From Nocardia rhizosphaerihabitans (GTDB lineage: Bacteria > Actinomycetota > Actinomycetes > Mycobacteriales > Mycobacteriaceae), in NCBI RefSeq assembly GCF_014646295.1, contig NZ_BMNE01000002.1:2595-66594 (forward strand): DNA of 64,000 nt, written 5' to 3'. Below the pieces are notes generated by a model. It had not been told where the DNA came from. It worked only from the letters and a program-made list of their open reading frames with translations, and searched no databases. Of this stretch, positions 23,771 through 33,186 are shown piece after piece (position 1 is the stretch's first letter; every line of letters starts with the position of its first letter). The position numbers and the translations under genes were made by a program.

Positions 23771-23914
23771 CCCGGGCTGCCCTCGCAAGAGCCCGGGCCG
23801 CGAGGGCCGCGACCTTGTCGGGAGGTCGCGCGACCCGGCCTTCGGCTTCCGCTGCCCGGTTGCCGAAGGTACGACCGCCGGTCCGCTGTACACAAGCAGC
23901 GGACCGGCGGTCGT
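23771..23914 (+). terminator. Hairpin cluster between the ABC exporter and cyclase genes
   Basis: Three hairpins fill the 176-bp gap. A CCCGGGCT/AGCCCGGG stem sits at 23771-23797. A CCTTCGGC/GCCGAAGG stem spans 23839-23869. The third is a perfect 18-bp stem with an 8-nt loop at 23871-23914. The last is strong enough to terminate transcription in either direction, though no U-tract follows. No gene is present in the gap. Confidence 0.6.
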
Positions 23915-23938
23915 CGTTGCGTGATATACCCTCGGGGC

Positions 23939-24868
23939 GTGAGTGAAACGCCTTCTGGCGGGGTGGATCCGCGGCAGCGCGACGCTGCTGCGGAGGTGGT
24001 GATCCCGTTGGAGCCCACCGGGAGTGGGCAGTCCGATGCGTCGCAGGCGGAAGCCGATGACGCCGGGGCGCGATCCGGTCGGCGGCGCGTCCAGATCTCG
24101 TCGAAATTGCAGGCGGCCAACCGTCGCGCCGATGTGATCGGCGCGGTGCGCAAGGCCAGGCATCAGCTCCCCGGCGACCCGGCGTTCGGCGATCCGCTGT
24201 CGGTGTCGGGCCCAGGTGGCGCTCGCGCGGTGGCCAGGGCCGCGGACAGGATCGTCGGCGGCAGTCCCAGCGCGGCCAGGGAGATCGGGTTCGGCGCGTT
24301 GCAGGTCTGGCAGGCCGCGCTCGAGCGGATCGGTCGTGGCCGTGGCACCGAGGAGGTGACCATCGTGTTCACCGACCTGGTGGCGTTCTCGAGCTGGTCG
24401 CTGTCCGCGGGCGACGAGCGCACTCTGGAACTGCTGCGCAAGGTCGCCAAGGCCATCGAGCCGCCGATCGCCGAGCGTGGCGGTCAGGTGGTAAAGCGCA
24501 TGGGCGACGGCCTGATGGCGGTCTTCTCGTCCCCCGACCGCGCGGTCCGCGCCGCGATCGCCGCCCGCCGCAACCTGGCCGAGGTCGAGATCGACGGCTA
24601 CAAGCCCCGCATGCGCGTCGGCCTGCACACCGGCTCGCCGCGCGAGATCGGTGGCGACTGGCTGGGCGTCGACGTCAATATCGCGGCCCGCATGATGGAG
24701 GCGGGCGGCAACGGCAACATGATGCTCTCCAGCACCACCCTGGCCGCCCTGCGGCCGGAAACCCTCGCCGAACTCGGCGCCACCGTCAAGCCCTACAAAC
24801 GTAATTTCTGGGCCGCCCCGCTCAACGGCGTCCCCGAGGACGTCCGGATCTTCAAGCTCAGCGTGTAG
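23939..24868 (+). CDS. Class III adenylate/guanylate cyclase
   Basis: A 309-residue cyclase. The C-terminal half holds the class III catalytic domain: first metal Asp146 in VFTDLVAFSSW, Lys186 and second metal Asp190 in KRMGDGLMAVF, then VNIAARMM with the transition-state Asn and Arg. All residues for a homodimeric, ATP-using enzyme appear present. The N-terminal half (about 125 residues) is an uncharacterised, mostly helical region, probably regulatory. There is no membrane segment. The start is a GTG with a weak ribosome site. cAMP output is inferred from the Lys in the substrate pocket. Confidence 0.85.
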   Translation: MSETPSGGVDPRQRDAAAEVVIPLEPTGSGQSDASQAEADDAGARSGRRRVQISSKLQAANRRADVIGAVRKARHQLPGDPAFGDPLSVSGPGGARAVARAADRIVGGSPSAAREIGFGALQVWQAALERIGRGRGTEEVTIVFTDLVAFSSWSLSAGDERTLELLRKVAKAIEPPIAERGGQVVKRMGDGLMAVFSSPDRAVRAAIAARRNLAEVEIDGYKPRMRVGLHTGSPREIGGDWLGVDVNIAARMMEAGGNGNMMLSSTTLAALRPETLAELGATVKPYKRNFWAAPLNGVPEDVRIFKLSV

Positions 24869-24874
24869 CCGGCC

Positions 24875-25189
24875 TCAGCCGCGCTGCTGTTCGCGCTGGT
24901 AGGCGCGCCAGGCCTGCTGGGTGGGGGTGGGCCTGGTGGTCAGCGCGGCCCAGTTGGTCGACTTGACGAAGTTGATCGCGAGCAGCACCGGCAGGATGAA
25001 CGCCTGGAAGAAGATCAGGTAGCTGCCGCCGTCGAAGACGAACGCCAGGTAGCCCGCGTAGCCGAGGAACCCGATGCCGAAGACGGCGTTGAGGGCACGG
25101 GCCAGATCGCTCTGCCCGTTCCCGACGTTGGCCATGAAGATCATCGCGATGCCGCTGACGGCCAGCAGGCCGACGTACCAGGTGAACAT
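24875..25189 (-). CDS. Small membrane protein, three predicted helices
   Basis: A 104-residue protein with three hydrophobic helices (residues about 3-20, 35-52 and 55-75) and a charged C-terminal tail. No known domain recognised. It is convergent with the cyclase gene, 6 bp away, and lies 50 bp downstream of another small membrane protein on the same strand, so the two may form a small transcript. Function unknown. Confidence 0.6.
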   Translation of the reverse strand: MFTWYVGLLAVSGIAMIFMANVGNGQSDLARALNAVFGIGFLGYAGYLAFVFDGGSYLIFFQAFILPVLLAINFVKSTNWAALTTRPTPTQQAWRAYQREQQRG

Positions 25190-25239
25190 GTCCCAGAGCT
25201 AACTGCGCCCGCCTTGCCCCGGGCTTGCGAAAACCTTGG

Positions 25240-25383
25240 CTACTGCAACCAGAGCACCGCGCCGACCGCGGCGAGGACAGCGGCGGCGATCAGGGCGATC
25301 GACATCGCGCGGTTGTTCTTCCAGGTCGTGTAGGCGCCGCCGAGCAGGAATCCGGCCAGGGCGAAGAGGAGGACCGATGACAT
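25240..25383 (-). CDS. Very small membrane protein
   Basis: A 47-residue protein with two predicted membrane helices separated by TTWKNNRA, and no other domain. An ATG three codons upstream (25392) is equally plausible; neither has a strong ribosome site. It lies just before the operator of the divergent carboxylase operon. Function unknown. Coding is supported by the clean hydrophobic pattern and GC3 bias. Confidence 0.5.
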   Translation of the reverse strand: MSSVLLFALAGFLLGGAYTTWKNNRAMSIALIAAAVLAAVGAVLWLQ

Positions 25384-25419
25384 GGGTTCCATCTTGCCTG
25401 GTCGATTGCCCGCAATTAA

Positions 25420-25435
25420 CAAGCACGCATGCTTG
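25420..25435. promoter_or_regulatory. Putative TetR operator upstream of the AtuA-carboxylase operon
   Basis: CAAGCA-N4-TGCTTG (25420-25425 with 25430-25435), within an AT-richer stretch, 33 bp before the AtuA-family start. Dyads of this length and position are typical for TetR repressors of fatty-acid and terpenoid degradation operons. The TetR gene at 34161-34784 ends this gene run and is the likely ligand. Confidence 0.6.
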
Positions 25436-25468
25436 CTTTTTTTCTGAACCGGTGTGATCCTGGGGTTC

Positions 25469-27184
25469 ATGAGTGCACTCTCGGCGGACCCGGACCTGAT
25501 CCGGATCGGCAACTGCTCCGGCTTCTACGGCGACCGGCTCAGCGCGATGCGCGAGATGCTGGAGGGCGGCCGGCTCGACGTGCTGACCGGCGACTACCTC
25601 GCCGAGCTCACCATGCTGATCCTGGGCCGCGACCGGATGAAGGATCCCAGCCTCGGCTACGCCAAGACGTTCGTGAAGCAGATCGAGGACTGCCTCGGTC
25701 TCGCGCTGGAGAAGAACGTCCAGATCGTCACCAACGCGGGTGGCCTGAACCCGGCCGGGCTGGCCGAGCGGCTGCGCAAGGTCGCCGCCGACCTCGGCCT
25801 GGACGCCAAGATCGCGCACGTCGAGGGTGACGACCTCGTCGCCCGCGCCGGCGAGCTAGGCCTGGGCCAGCCGCTCACCGCCAATGCCTACCTCGGCGCG
25901 TGGGGCATCGTCGAATGCCTGAACTCCGGCGCCGACATCGTCGTCACCGGCCGGGTCACCGACGCCTCGGTGATCGTCGGGCCCGCCGCGGCCCACTTCG
26001 GCTGGGGGCGCACCGATTACGACGCCCTCGCCGGCGCCGTCGTCGCGGGCCACGTGATCGAGTGCAGCACCCAGGCCACCGGCGGCAACTTCGCCTTCTT
26101 CACCGAGCTCGGTGACATCGGCCGCCCCGGCTTCCCGATCGCCGAGATCCGCCGCGACGGGTCGAGCGTCATCACCAAGCACGACGGCACCGGCGGCGCG
26201 GTCACCGTCGACACCGTCGAAGCCCAGCTCATGTACGAGATCCAGAGCGCGCGCTACGCGGGTCCGGACGTCACCACCCGGCTCGACAGCATCACCCTCA
26301 GCCAGCAGGGCAAGGACCGGGTGCTGATCAGCGGTGTCACCGGTGAGGCGCCGCCGCCGCAGCTCAAGGTCTCGCTCAACACTCTCGGCGGTTTCCGCAA
26401 CGAGATGGAGTTCATCCTCACCGGACTCGACATCGAGGCCAAAGCCGCACTGGCGCGACGACAGCTGGAAGCCTGGCTGCCCGCCAAGCCCGCCGAGCTG
26501 TCCTGGACGCTGGCCCGGCTCGACCGTCCCGACGCCGACACCGAGGAGCAGGCCAGCGCGCTGCTGCGTTGCGTCGTGCGCGATCCCGATCCGAACAAGG
26601 TCGGCCGCCAATTCTCCAATGTCGCGGTGGAATTGGCGCTGGCCAGCTACCCGGGCGCGACCTTCACCACGCTGCCGGGCAACGGCGCGCCCTACGGCGT
26701 CTTCACGCCTGGCTTCGTCGACGCGCACGAGGTGCCGCACACCGCGGTCCTGGCCGACGGCACCCGGGTCGCCATCGAGCCCGCCGCCGAAACCGCTGTC
26801 CTCGAACCGGTTTCCGAGCCGGAGCTGCCCGTCGACCTGCCGCCGTCGGAGACCCGCCGGGTCCCGCTCGGCACCATCGCCCTCGCCCGCAGCGGTGACA
26901 AGGGCGGCGACGCGAACATCGGCGTCTGGGTCCGCACCGACGAGCAGTGGCGCTGGCTGGTGCACACGCTCACGGTCGAGAAGCTGCGGGAACTGCTGCC
27001 CGAGACGGCCGAGCTGACCGTCACCCGGCACGTGCTGCCGAACCTGCGGGCCGTCAACTTCATCATTTCCGGCCTGCTCGGCAAGGGCGTCGCCTACCAG
27101 GCACGTTTCGACCCGCAGGCCAAGGGGCTCGGCGAATGGCTGCGCTCCCGCCACATCGATATGCCGACGGAGCTGCTCGCATGA
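25469..27184 (+). CDS. AtuA-family (DUF1446) protein
   Basis: A 571-residue protein. The N-terminal about 450 residues are the DUF1446/AtuA domain (RIGNCSGFYGDRLSAMREML start, VTNAGGLNPAG, VTGRVTDASVIVGPAA, THDG-like TKHDGTGGAVT). A second domain follows (PLGTIALARSGDKGGDANIGVWVR), matching the AtuA C-terminal unit that is sometimes a separate protein. AtuA is needed for acyclic terpene (citronellol/geraniol) use in Pseudomonas, but its reaction is not defined. The ATG at 25469 fits the family better than an upstream GTG. It overlaps the next gene as ATGA, first in a carboxylase operon. Confidence 0.88.
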   Translation: MSALSADPDLIRIGNCSGFYGDRLSAMREMLEGGRLDVLTGDYLAELTMLILGRDRMKDPSLGYAKTFVKQIEDCLGLALEKNVQIVTNAGGLNPAGLAERLRKVAADLGLDAKIAHVEGDDLVARAGELGLGQPLTANAYLGAWGIVECLNSGADIVVTGRVTDASVIVGPAAAHFGWGRTDYDALAGAVVAGHVIECSTQATGGNFAFFTELGDIGRPGFPIAEIRRDGSSVITKHDGTGGAVTVDTVEAQLMYEIQSARYAGPDVTTRLDSITLSQQGKDRVLISGVTGEAPPPQLKVSLNTLGGFRNEMEFILTGLDIEAKAALARRQLEAWLPAKPAELSWTLARLDRPDADTEEQASALLRCVVRDPDPNKVGRQFSNVAVELALASYPGATFTTLPGNGAPYGVFTPGFVDAHEVPHTAVLADGTRVAIEPAAETAVLEPVSEPELPVDLPPSETRRVPLGTIALARSGDKGGDANIGVWVRTDEQWRWLVHTLTVEKLRELLPETAELTVTRHVLPNLRAVNFIISGLLGKGVAYQARFDPQAKGLGEWLRSRHIDMPTELLA

Positions 27185-28332
27185 CGTCTGTTTGGGACAC
27201 ACCGGAACGAAAAGAGCTGCGCGCCAGCGTGCGTGGATTCGTCGAGCGGGAGATCCTGCCCGACCTCGACACCTGGGAACGCGAGGGTGCGCTGCCCCGC
27301 GAGCTGCACAAGAAGGCCGGTGAACTCGGCCTGCTCGGCATCGAATACCCGGAATCGGCGGGCGGCGAGGGCGGCAGCATCATCGACACCGTCATCGTCG
27401 GCGAGGAGATCCACCTCGCCGGCGCCTCCGGCGGGCTGTGGGCGTCGCTGTTCACCTGCGGAATCGCGTTGCCGCACATCATCGCCTCGGGCAATCAGGC
27501 CCAGATCGAGCGGTGGGCCAAGCCGACGCTGCGCGGCGACCTGATCGGCTCGCTGGCCATCACCGAACCCGGCGGCGGCTCCGATGTCGGCCACCTCACC
27601 ACCACCGCGGTGCGCGACGGCGACGACTACATCATCAACGGCGCCAAGACCTTCATCACCTCGGGGTGCCGCGCCGACTTCGTCGTCACCGCGGTCCGCA
27701 CCGGTGGTGCAGGCGCGGCGGGTGTCTCGCTGATCATCGTGCCGACCGATACGCCGGGCTTCACCGTCAGCCGCAAGCTGGAGAAGATGGGCTGGCTGGC
27801 CTCCGACACCGCCGAGCTGTCCTACGTCGACGTGCGGGTGCCCGCGTCGAACCTGGTCGGTGGCGAGAACACCGGTTTCGCGCAGATCGCCAACGCCTTC
27901 GTCAGCGAGCGGGTCGGTCTCGCGGTGCAGGCGTACGCGCTGGCCCAGCGCGCCCTCGACCTCACCGTGCAGTGGTGCCGCGACCGGGAGACCTTCGGCC
28001 GCCCGCTGATCAGCCGCCAGAAGGTGCAGATGACGCTGACCGAGATGGCCCAGCGGGTCGACGTGTCGCGCACCTACACCCGAGCCCTGGTCGAGCGCTT
28101 CGTCGCCGGTGACCAGAACCTGATCGCCCAGGTGTGCTTCGCCAAGAACACTGCCGTCGAGACCGCCGAGTGGGTCGCCAACCAGGCGGTTCAGCTGCAC
28201 GGTGGGATGGGCTACATGCGCGAGTCCGAGGTGGAGCGCATCTACCGCGATGTGCGCATCATCGGCATCGGCGGCGGCACCAACGAGATCCTGACCATGC
28301 TGGCGTCGAAAGTATTGGGGTACCAGTCGTGA
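27181..28332 (+). CDS. Acyl-CoA dehydrogenase (first copy)
   Basis: A 383-residue FAD-dependent acyl-CoA dehydrogenase. Family landmarks: the SLAITEPGGGSDVG flavin/substrate motif, NGAKTFITSG, and the C-terminal QLHGGMGYMRESEVERIYRDVRI with the adenosine-binding GGGTNEI. It introduces a 2,3-double bond into an acyl-CoA. It overlaps the AtuA gene by ATGA and the carboxyltransferase by GTGA. The substrate is likely a branched acyl-CoA given the following carboxylase (inference). Confidence 0.93.
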   Translation: MTSVWDTPERKELRASVRGFVEREILPDLDTWEREGALPRELHKKAGELGLLGIEYPESAGGEGGSIIDTVIVGEEIHLAGASGGLWASLFTCGIALPHIIASGNQAQIERWAKPTLRGDLIGSLAITEPGGGSDVGHLTTTAVRDGDDYIINGAKTFITSGCRADFVVTAVRTGGAGAAGVSLIIVPTDTPGFTVSRKLEKMGWLASDTAELSYVDVRVPASNLVGGENTGFAQIANAFVSERVGLAVQAYALAQRALDLTVQWCRDRETFGRPLISRQKVQMTLTEMAQRVDVSRTYTRALVERFVAGDQNLIAQVCFAKNTAVETAEWVANQAVQLHGGMGYMRESEVERIYRDVRIIGIGGGTNEILTMLASKVLGYQS

Positions 28333-29927
28333 CGACCTTCCGTTCCATCATCGACACCGCGTCGCCGGAGTACACCGCGGCGGCGGAGGCGATGGCCGCC
28401 AAGCTCACCGAGGTCGAGGCCGAGTTCGCCAAGGCCATCGCCGGTGGCGGCCCCGAGAAGGTGGCCCGGCACCACAAGCGCGGCAAGCTCACCGCGCGTG
28501 AACGCATCGAACTGCTGCTCGACGAGGACTCGCCGTTCCTCGAGCTGTGCCCGCTGGCGGCCTGGGGCAGCGACTTCCACGTCGGCGCGTCCACGATCGC
28601 CGGTATCGGCATCGTGGAGGGTGTCGAGTGCATGATCGTCGCGCCCGATCCGACGGTGCGTGGTGGCACGTCCAACCCGTGGACGCTGCGCAAGACGTTG
28701 CGTATCAACGAGATCGTCAAGCAGAACCGCCTGCCGGTGATCTCGCTGGTCGAGTCCGGCGGTGCGGATCTGCCGACGCAGAAGGAAGTCTTCATCCCTG
28801 GTGGCGCGATGTTCCGCGACCTCACCCAGGCCTCGGCCGCCGGAATCCCCACCATCTCGCTGGTTTTCGGCAACTCGACGGCCGGTGGCGCCTACATCCC
28901 CGGCATGTCCGACTACGTGGTGATGGTCAAGGAGGGCGCGAAGGTCTTCCTGGCGGGCCCGCCGCTGGTGAAGATGGCCACCGGTGAGGACTCCGACGAC
29001 GAGACCCTCGGTGGCGCCGAGATGCACGCCCGCACGTCGGGTCTGGCCGACTACATGGCCGCCGACGAGCAGGACGCGATCCGGATCGGCCGCAATATCG
29101 TGCGCAGGCTGAACTGGAAGAAGCAGGGTCCCGAGCCGCGCGCCGAGGTCATCTCGCCGCTCTACGATCCCGAGGAACTGCTCGGCATCGTGCCCTCGGA
29201 TCTGAAGATCCCGTTCGACCCGCGCGAGGTCATCGCCCGCGTCGTCGACGGTTCCGACTTCGACGAGTTCAAGCCGCTCTACGGCTCCAGCCTGGTGACC
29301 GGCTGGGCCGAGATCAACGGCTTCCCGATCGGCATCCTGGCCAACGCGCGCGGCGTGCTGTTCTCCGAGGAATCGCAGAAGGCCACCCAGTTCATCCAGC
29401 TGGCGAACAAGAAGAACACGCCACTGCTGTTCCTGCACAACACCACCGGCTACATGGTCGGCAAGGAATACGAGCACGGCGGCATCATCAAGCACGGCTC
29501 GATGATGATCAACGCGGTCGCCAACTCCACGGTCCCGCACATCTCGCTGCTGGTCGGCGCGTCCTACGGCGCCGGGCACTACGGCATGTGCGGGCGCGCG
29601 TTCAACCCGCGCTTCCTGTTCGCCTGGCCGAGCGCGAAGTCCGCCGTGATGGGCGGCGCGCAGCTGGGCGGCGTGCTCACCATCGTGCAGCGCGGCGCGG
29701 CCGAGGCCAAGGGCCTGCCCTTCGACGAGGAGGCCGCCGCCGGGCTGGCCGCGATGGTCGAGGCGCAGATCGAGGCCGAGGCGATGCCGATGTTCCTGTC
29801 GGGCAGGCTCTTCGACGACGGCATCATCGACCCCCGTGACACCCGCACCGTGCTGGGAATGGCGCTGTCGGCCATTCATTCAGCTCCGATCCAGGGCGCC
29901 GAGGGCTTCGGCGTCTTCCGAATGTGA
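28329..29927 (+). CDS. Acyl-CoA carboxylase, carboxyltransferase (beta) subunit
   Basis: A 532-residue carboxyltransferase with paired crotonase-fold halves. The N-terminal half includes LTARERIELLLDEDSPFLEL, VESGGADLPTQKEVF and GNSTAGGAYIPGMSDY; the C-terminal half includes NTTGYMVGKEYEHGGIIKHG and VGASYGAGHYGMCGRAF. It is closest in layout to methylcrotonyl/geranyl-CoA carboxylase beta chains (MccB/AtuC, LiuB), which carboxylate the gamma carbon of beta-methyl enoyl-CoAs. The GTG start overlaps the dehydrogenase stop. It pairs with the biotin subunit next door. Confidence 0.92.
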   Translation: MTTFRSIIDTASPEYTAAAEAMAAKLTEVEAEFAKAIAGGGPEKVARHHKRGKLTARERIELLLDEDSPFLELCPLAAWGSDFHVGASTIAGIGIVEGVECMIVAPDPTVRGGTSNPWTLRKTLRINEIVKQNRLPVISLVESGGADLPTQKEVFIPGGAMFRDLTQASAAGIPTISLVFGNSTAGGAYIPGMSDYVVMVKEGAKVFLAGPPLVKMATGEDSDDETLGGAEMHARTSGLADYMAADEQDAIRIGRNIVRRLNWKKQGPEPRAEVISPLYDPEELLGIVPSDLKIPFDPREVIARVVDGSDFDEFKPLYGSSLVTGWAEINGFPIGILANARGVLFSEESQKATQFIQLANKKNTPLLFLHNTTGYMVGKEYEHGGIIKHGSMMINAVANSTVPHISLLVGASYGAGHYGMCGRAFNPRFLFAWPSAKSAVMGGAQLGGVLTIVQRGAAEAKGLPFDEEAAAGLAAMVEAQIEAEAMPMFLSGRLFDDGIIDPRDTRTVLGMALSAIHSAPIQGAEGFGVFRM

Positions 29928-29938
29928 GGCGCGACAAC

Positions 29939-31933
29939 ATGGCTATCACGAATCTTCTTGTCGCCAACCGTGGTGAGATCGCGCGCCGCGTGTTCGCCAC
30001 CTGCCGTCGGATGGGCATCGGCACCACCGCGGTGTACTCCGACGCGGACGCCGCGGCCCCGCACGTGTCCGAGGCCGACGCCGCCATCCGGCTGCCCGGC
30101 AACACTCCCGCCGAGACCTACCTGCGCGGTGAGCTGATCATCGAGGCCGCGCTGTCGGCCGGTGCCGACGCCATCCACCCGGGTTACGGATTCCTCTCGG
30201 AGAACGCCGAATTCGCGCGCGCTGTGCTCGACGCGGGTCTGGTGTGGATCGGTCCGCCGGTCGCTGCCATCGAGCAGATGGGCTCGAAGGTCGAGTCGAA
30301 GAAGATGATGGACGCCGCCGGTGTTCCCGTCCTCGTCGAGCTGGATCCCGCCGAGGTCACCGAGGCGCACCTGCCGGTGCTGATCAAGGCCTCCGCCGGT
30401 GGCGGTGGTCGCGGCATGCGCGTGGTACGCGAGCTGAGCGAGCTGCGGGATCAGATCGCGGGCGCCCAGCGTGAGGCCGAGTCGGCCTTCGGCGATCCGA
30501 CCGTGTTCTGCGAGCGCTACCTCGAGACCGGCCGCCACATCGAAGTACAGGTCATGTCCGATACTTTCGGCAAGACCTGGGCCGTCGGCGAGCGTGAGTG
30601 CTCGATCCAGCGGCGGCACCAGAAGGTTGTCGAGGAGGCGCCGTCGCCGCTGGTCGAGAAGATCGACGGCATGCGGGACCGGCTGTTCGAGGCGGCCCGG
30701 CTGGCCGCCGAGGCGATCGGTTACGAGGGTGCGGGCACCGTCGAGTTCCTGGCCGACGAGAAGGGTGACTTCTTCTTCCTGGAGATGAATACCCGTTTGC
30801 AGGTGGAACATCCGGTCACCGAGCAGACCACCGGCCTCGACCTGGTCCGCCTGCAGTTGCAGGTGGCCTCGGGTCTGCCGCTGCCTGCCACCCAGCCCGC
30901 CCAGCGCGGTCACTCGATCGAGGTCCGCCTCTACGCCGAGGACCCGGCCAACGATTGGCAGCCGCAGAGCGGCCCGGTGCACAAGATCGAGATCCCGTTC
31001 ACCACGGGCGAATTCACTGTGCTCGACCAGCCCGGCGTGCGCCTGGACACCGGTGTCGTCGACGACTCAGTGGTCGGCGTGCACTACGACCCGATGCTGG
31101 CCAAGGTGATCTCCTACGCCGAAACCCGCGCCGAGGCAGCGCATCTGCTCGCCACGGCCTTGCAGCGGGCCAAGATCCACGGTCTGGTGACCAACCGCGA
31201 CCTGCTCGTGCGGGTGCTGCGGCACCCGGCGTTCCTGGCCGGTGACACCGACACCGCCTTCTTCGCCACCCACGACCTGGCCGCGCTGTCGGCGCCGCTG
31301 GCCTCCGATGCCGACGAAGCGCTGTCCATCGTGGCCGCGGCCCTCGCCGATTCGGCCGCCAACCACGCCGCGAGCCGCTACACCCGGCTGGCGCCCAGCG
31401 GCTGGCGCAACCTGGCCTCGCTGCCGCAGACCAAGTCCTACGAGAGCCGCACCTCCGGCACGCACGAGGTGCGCTACCGCTTCACCCGCACCGGTGTCGC
31501 GGTGGAGGGCCACGAGGGCCTGGAGCTGATCTCGGCGACCCCGGAGCGCGTCGTGCTGGCCGTGCCGGGCGAGCGTGGCCCGGTGCGCAGGCAATTCGAG
31601 ATCGCCCGCTACGGCGACCTCGTCGCGGTCGATTCCCCGCTCGGTCCGGTGGCCGTGCGCAGGCTGCCGCGTTTCACCGATCCCGCCGAGCAGGTCGCGG
31701 CCGGTTCGCTGCTCGCGCCGATGCCGGGCAGCGTGATCCGCCTCGGTGCCGCCGAAGGCGATCACGTGCGGCAGGGTCAGCCCATTCTGTGGCTCGAGGC
31801 GATGAAGATGGAACACACCATCGCCGCACCGGCCACCGGCATTCTCAGTGCACTCAACGTGACCGTCGGCCAGCAGGTCGAGGTCGGAACCGTCCTCGCC
31901 GTCGTCGAGGAAGAAGAGCAGGAGCCGTCCTGA
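29939..31933 (+). CDS. Acyl-CoA carboxylase, biotin carboxylase/BCCP (alpha) subunit
   Basis: A 664-residue alpha chain. Residues 1-450 form the biotin carboxylase (LLVANRGEIARRVF, IKASAGGGGRGMRVV, FLEMNTRLQVEHPVTE). A linker domain follows, and the C-terminal 75 residues are the biotinyl domain with the EAMKMEH motif (biotinylated Lys623). It carboxylates biotin with ATP and bicarbonate for the beta subunit. ATG at 29939 was chosen; a GTG at 29924 overlaps the previous stop (GTGA) and could add five residues. Confidence 0.92.
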   Translation: MAITNLLVANRGEIARRVFATCRRMGIGTTAVYSDADAAAPHVSEADAAIRLPGNTPAETYLRGELIIEAALSAGADAIHPGYGFLSENAEFARAVLDAGLVWIGPPVAAIEQMGSKVESKKMMDAAGVPVLVELDPAEVTEAHLPVLIKASAGGGGRGMRVVRELSELRDQIAGAQREAESAFGDPTVFCERYLETGRHIEVQVMSDTFGKTWAVGERECSIQRRHQKVVEEAPSPLVEKIDGMRDRLFEAARLAAEAIGYEGAGTVEFLADEKGDFFFLEMNTRLQVEHPVTEQTTGLDLVRLQLQVASGLPLPATQPAQRGHSIEVRLYAEDPANDWQPQSGPVHKIEIPFTTGEFTVLDQPGVRLDTGVVDDSVVGVHYDPMLAKVISYAETRAEAAHLLATALQRAKIHGLVTNRDLLVRVLRHPAFLAGDTDTAFFATHDLAALSAPLASDADEALSIVAAALADSAANHAASRYTRLAPSGWRNLASLPQTKSYESRTSGTHEVRYRFTRTGVAVEGHEGLELISATPERVVLAVPGERGPVRRQFEIARYGDLVAVDSPLGPVAVRRLPRFTDPAEQVAAGSLLAPMPGSVIRLGAAEGDHVRQGQPILWLEAMKMEHTIAAPATGILSALNVTVGQQVEVGTVLAVVEEEEQEPS

Positions 31934-32004
31934 TCCGGTCAAGCCCGGAGGCGGTAGCGGAGCGTGACCACGGAGGGCTCCGGGTCAGGACAGAAAGGTA
32001 CAGC

Positions 32005-33165
32005 ATGAGCTTCATCGAAACCGAAGAGCAGAAGGCGCTGCGCGCGGCGGTCGCCGCGCTGGCGTCGAAGTACAACTACCGCGACTACGTGCTGCCGCTC
32101 TCGCGCAAGAACGAGCCGCTCACCGAGCTGTGGGACGAGGCGGGCAAGCTCGGCTTCCTCGGCGTGAACCTGCCCGAGGAGTACGGCGGCGGTGGCGCGG
32201 GCATGTACGAGCTGGCGCTGGTGCAGGAGGAGCTGGCCGCGCAGGGCGCCGGGCTGCTGCTGATGGTCGTCTCCCCGGCGATCTGCGGCACCATCATCAC
32301 CAAGTACGGCACCGACGCGCAGAAGCAGACCTGGCTGACCAAGCTGGCCGACGGCTCGTCGAAGATGGTCTTCGCGATCACCGAGCCCGATGCAGGCTCC
32401 AACTCGCACCAGATCACCACCACCGCCCGTCGCGACGGCGGCGACTGGATCCTCAACGGCCGCAAGATCTTCATCTCCGGTGTCGACCAGGCCGAGGCGA
32501 TCCTGGTGGTCTCGCGCACCGAGGACCACAAGACCGGCAAGCTCAAGCCCGCGCTGTTCATCGTGCCGGTCGACGCGCCCGGCCTGGTGAAGAACGTCCA
32601 GGAGATGGACATCATCGAGCCGGACAACCAGTTCACGCTGTTCTTCGACGATGTGCGGCTGCCCGCCGACGCCCTCGTCGGCTCCGAGGACGCCGCCATC
32701 GCGCAGCTGTTCGCCGGCCTGAATCCCGAGCGCATCATGGGCGCGGCCATGGCGGTCGGCCTCGGCCGCTACGCCATCGACCGGGCCGTGGAATACGCCA
32801 AGGAGCGCACGGTCTGGAAGTCGGCGATCGGCGCGCACCAGGGCATTTCGCATCCGCTGGCGCAGGTCAAGATCGAACTGGAACTGGCCAAGCTGATGAT
32901 GCAGAAGGCCGCGACGCTCTACGACACCGGTGACGAGTTCGGCGCCGCCGAGGCGGCCAATATGGCCAAGTACGCAGCCGCGGAAGCCAGCATCAAGGCG
33001 CTCGACCAGTCGATTCAGACCCACGGCGGTTCGGGTCTGACCCGAGAGGTCGGCCTCGCGGCCATGCTGCAGGCCGCGCGCATCTCGCGCATCGCGCCGG
33101 TCAGTCGCGAGATGGTGCTGAACTTCGTCGCCCAGCACTCGCTCGGTCTGCCGCGCTCGTATTAG
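32005..33165 (+). CDS. Acyl-CoA dehydrogenase (second copy)
   Basis: A 386-residue acyl-CoA dehydrogenase, clearly divergent from the first copy. Landmarks: VFAITEPDAGSNSHQI, NGRKIFISGVDQAE, FFDDVRLPADALVG and IQTHGGSGLTREVGLAAMLQAARI. It lacks the usual YRD tail of the first copy. AGAAAGG precedes the ATG. A 71-bp gap separates it from the biotin subunit, so it may be less tightly coupled. It is followed by a long inverted repeat that could end or stabilise the transcript. Confidence 0.92.
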   Translation: MSFIETEEQKALRAAVAALASKYNYRDYVLPLSRKNEPLTELWDEAGKLGFLGVNLPEEYGGGGAGMYELALVQEELAAQGAGLLLMVVSPAICGTIITKYGTDAQKQTWLTKLADGSSKMVFAITEPDAGSNSHQITTTARRDGGDWILNGRKIFISGVDQAEAILVVSRTEDHKTGKLKPALFIVPVDAPGLVKNVQEMDIIEPDNQFTLFFDDVRLPADALVGSEDAAIAQLFAGLNPERIMGAAMAVGLGRYAIDRAVEYAKERTVWKSAIGAHQGISHPLAQVKIELELAKLMMQKAATLYDTGDEFGAAEAANMAKYAAAEASIKALDQSIQTHGGSGLTREVGLAAMLQAARISRIAPVSREMVLNFVAQHSLGLPRSY

Positions 33166-33186
33166 TTGGAGCGCTGGCGCGCTCGA

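Noticed and set aside
28242..29879. A 545-codon minus-strand open frame opposite the carboxyltransferase.
   Set aside because: Low-complexity Arg/His/Asp-rich translation; the plus-strand protein has all family motifs.
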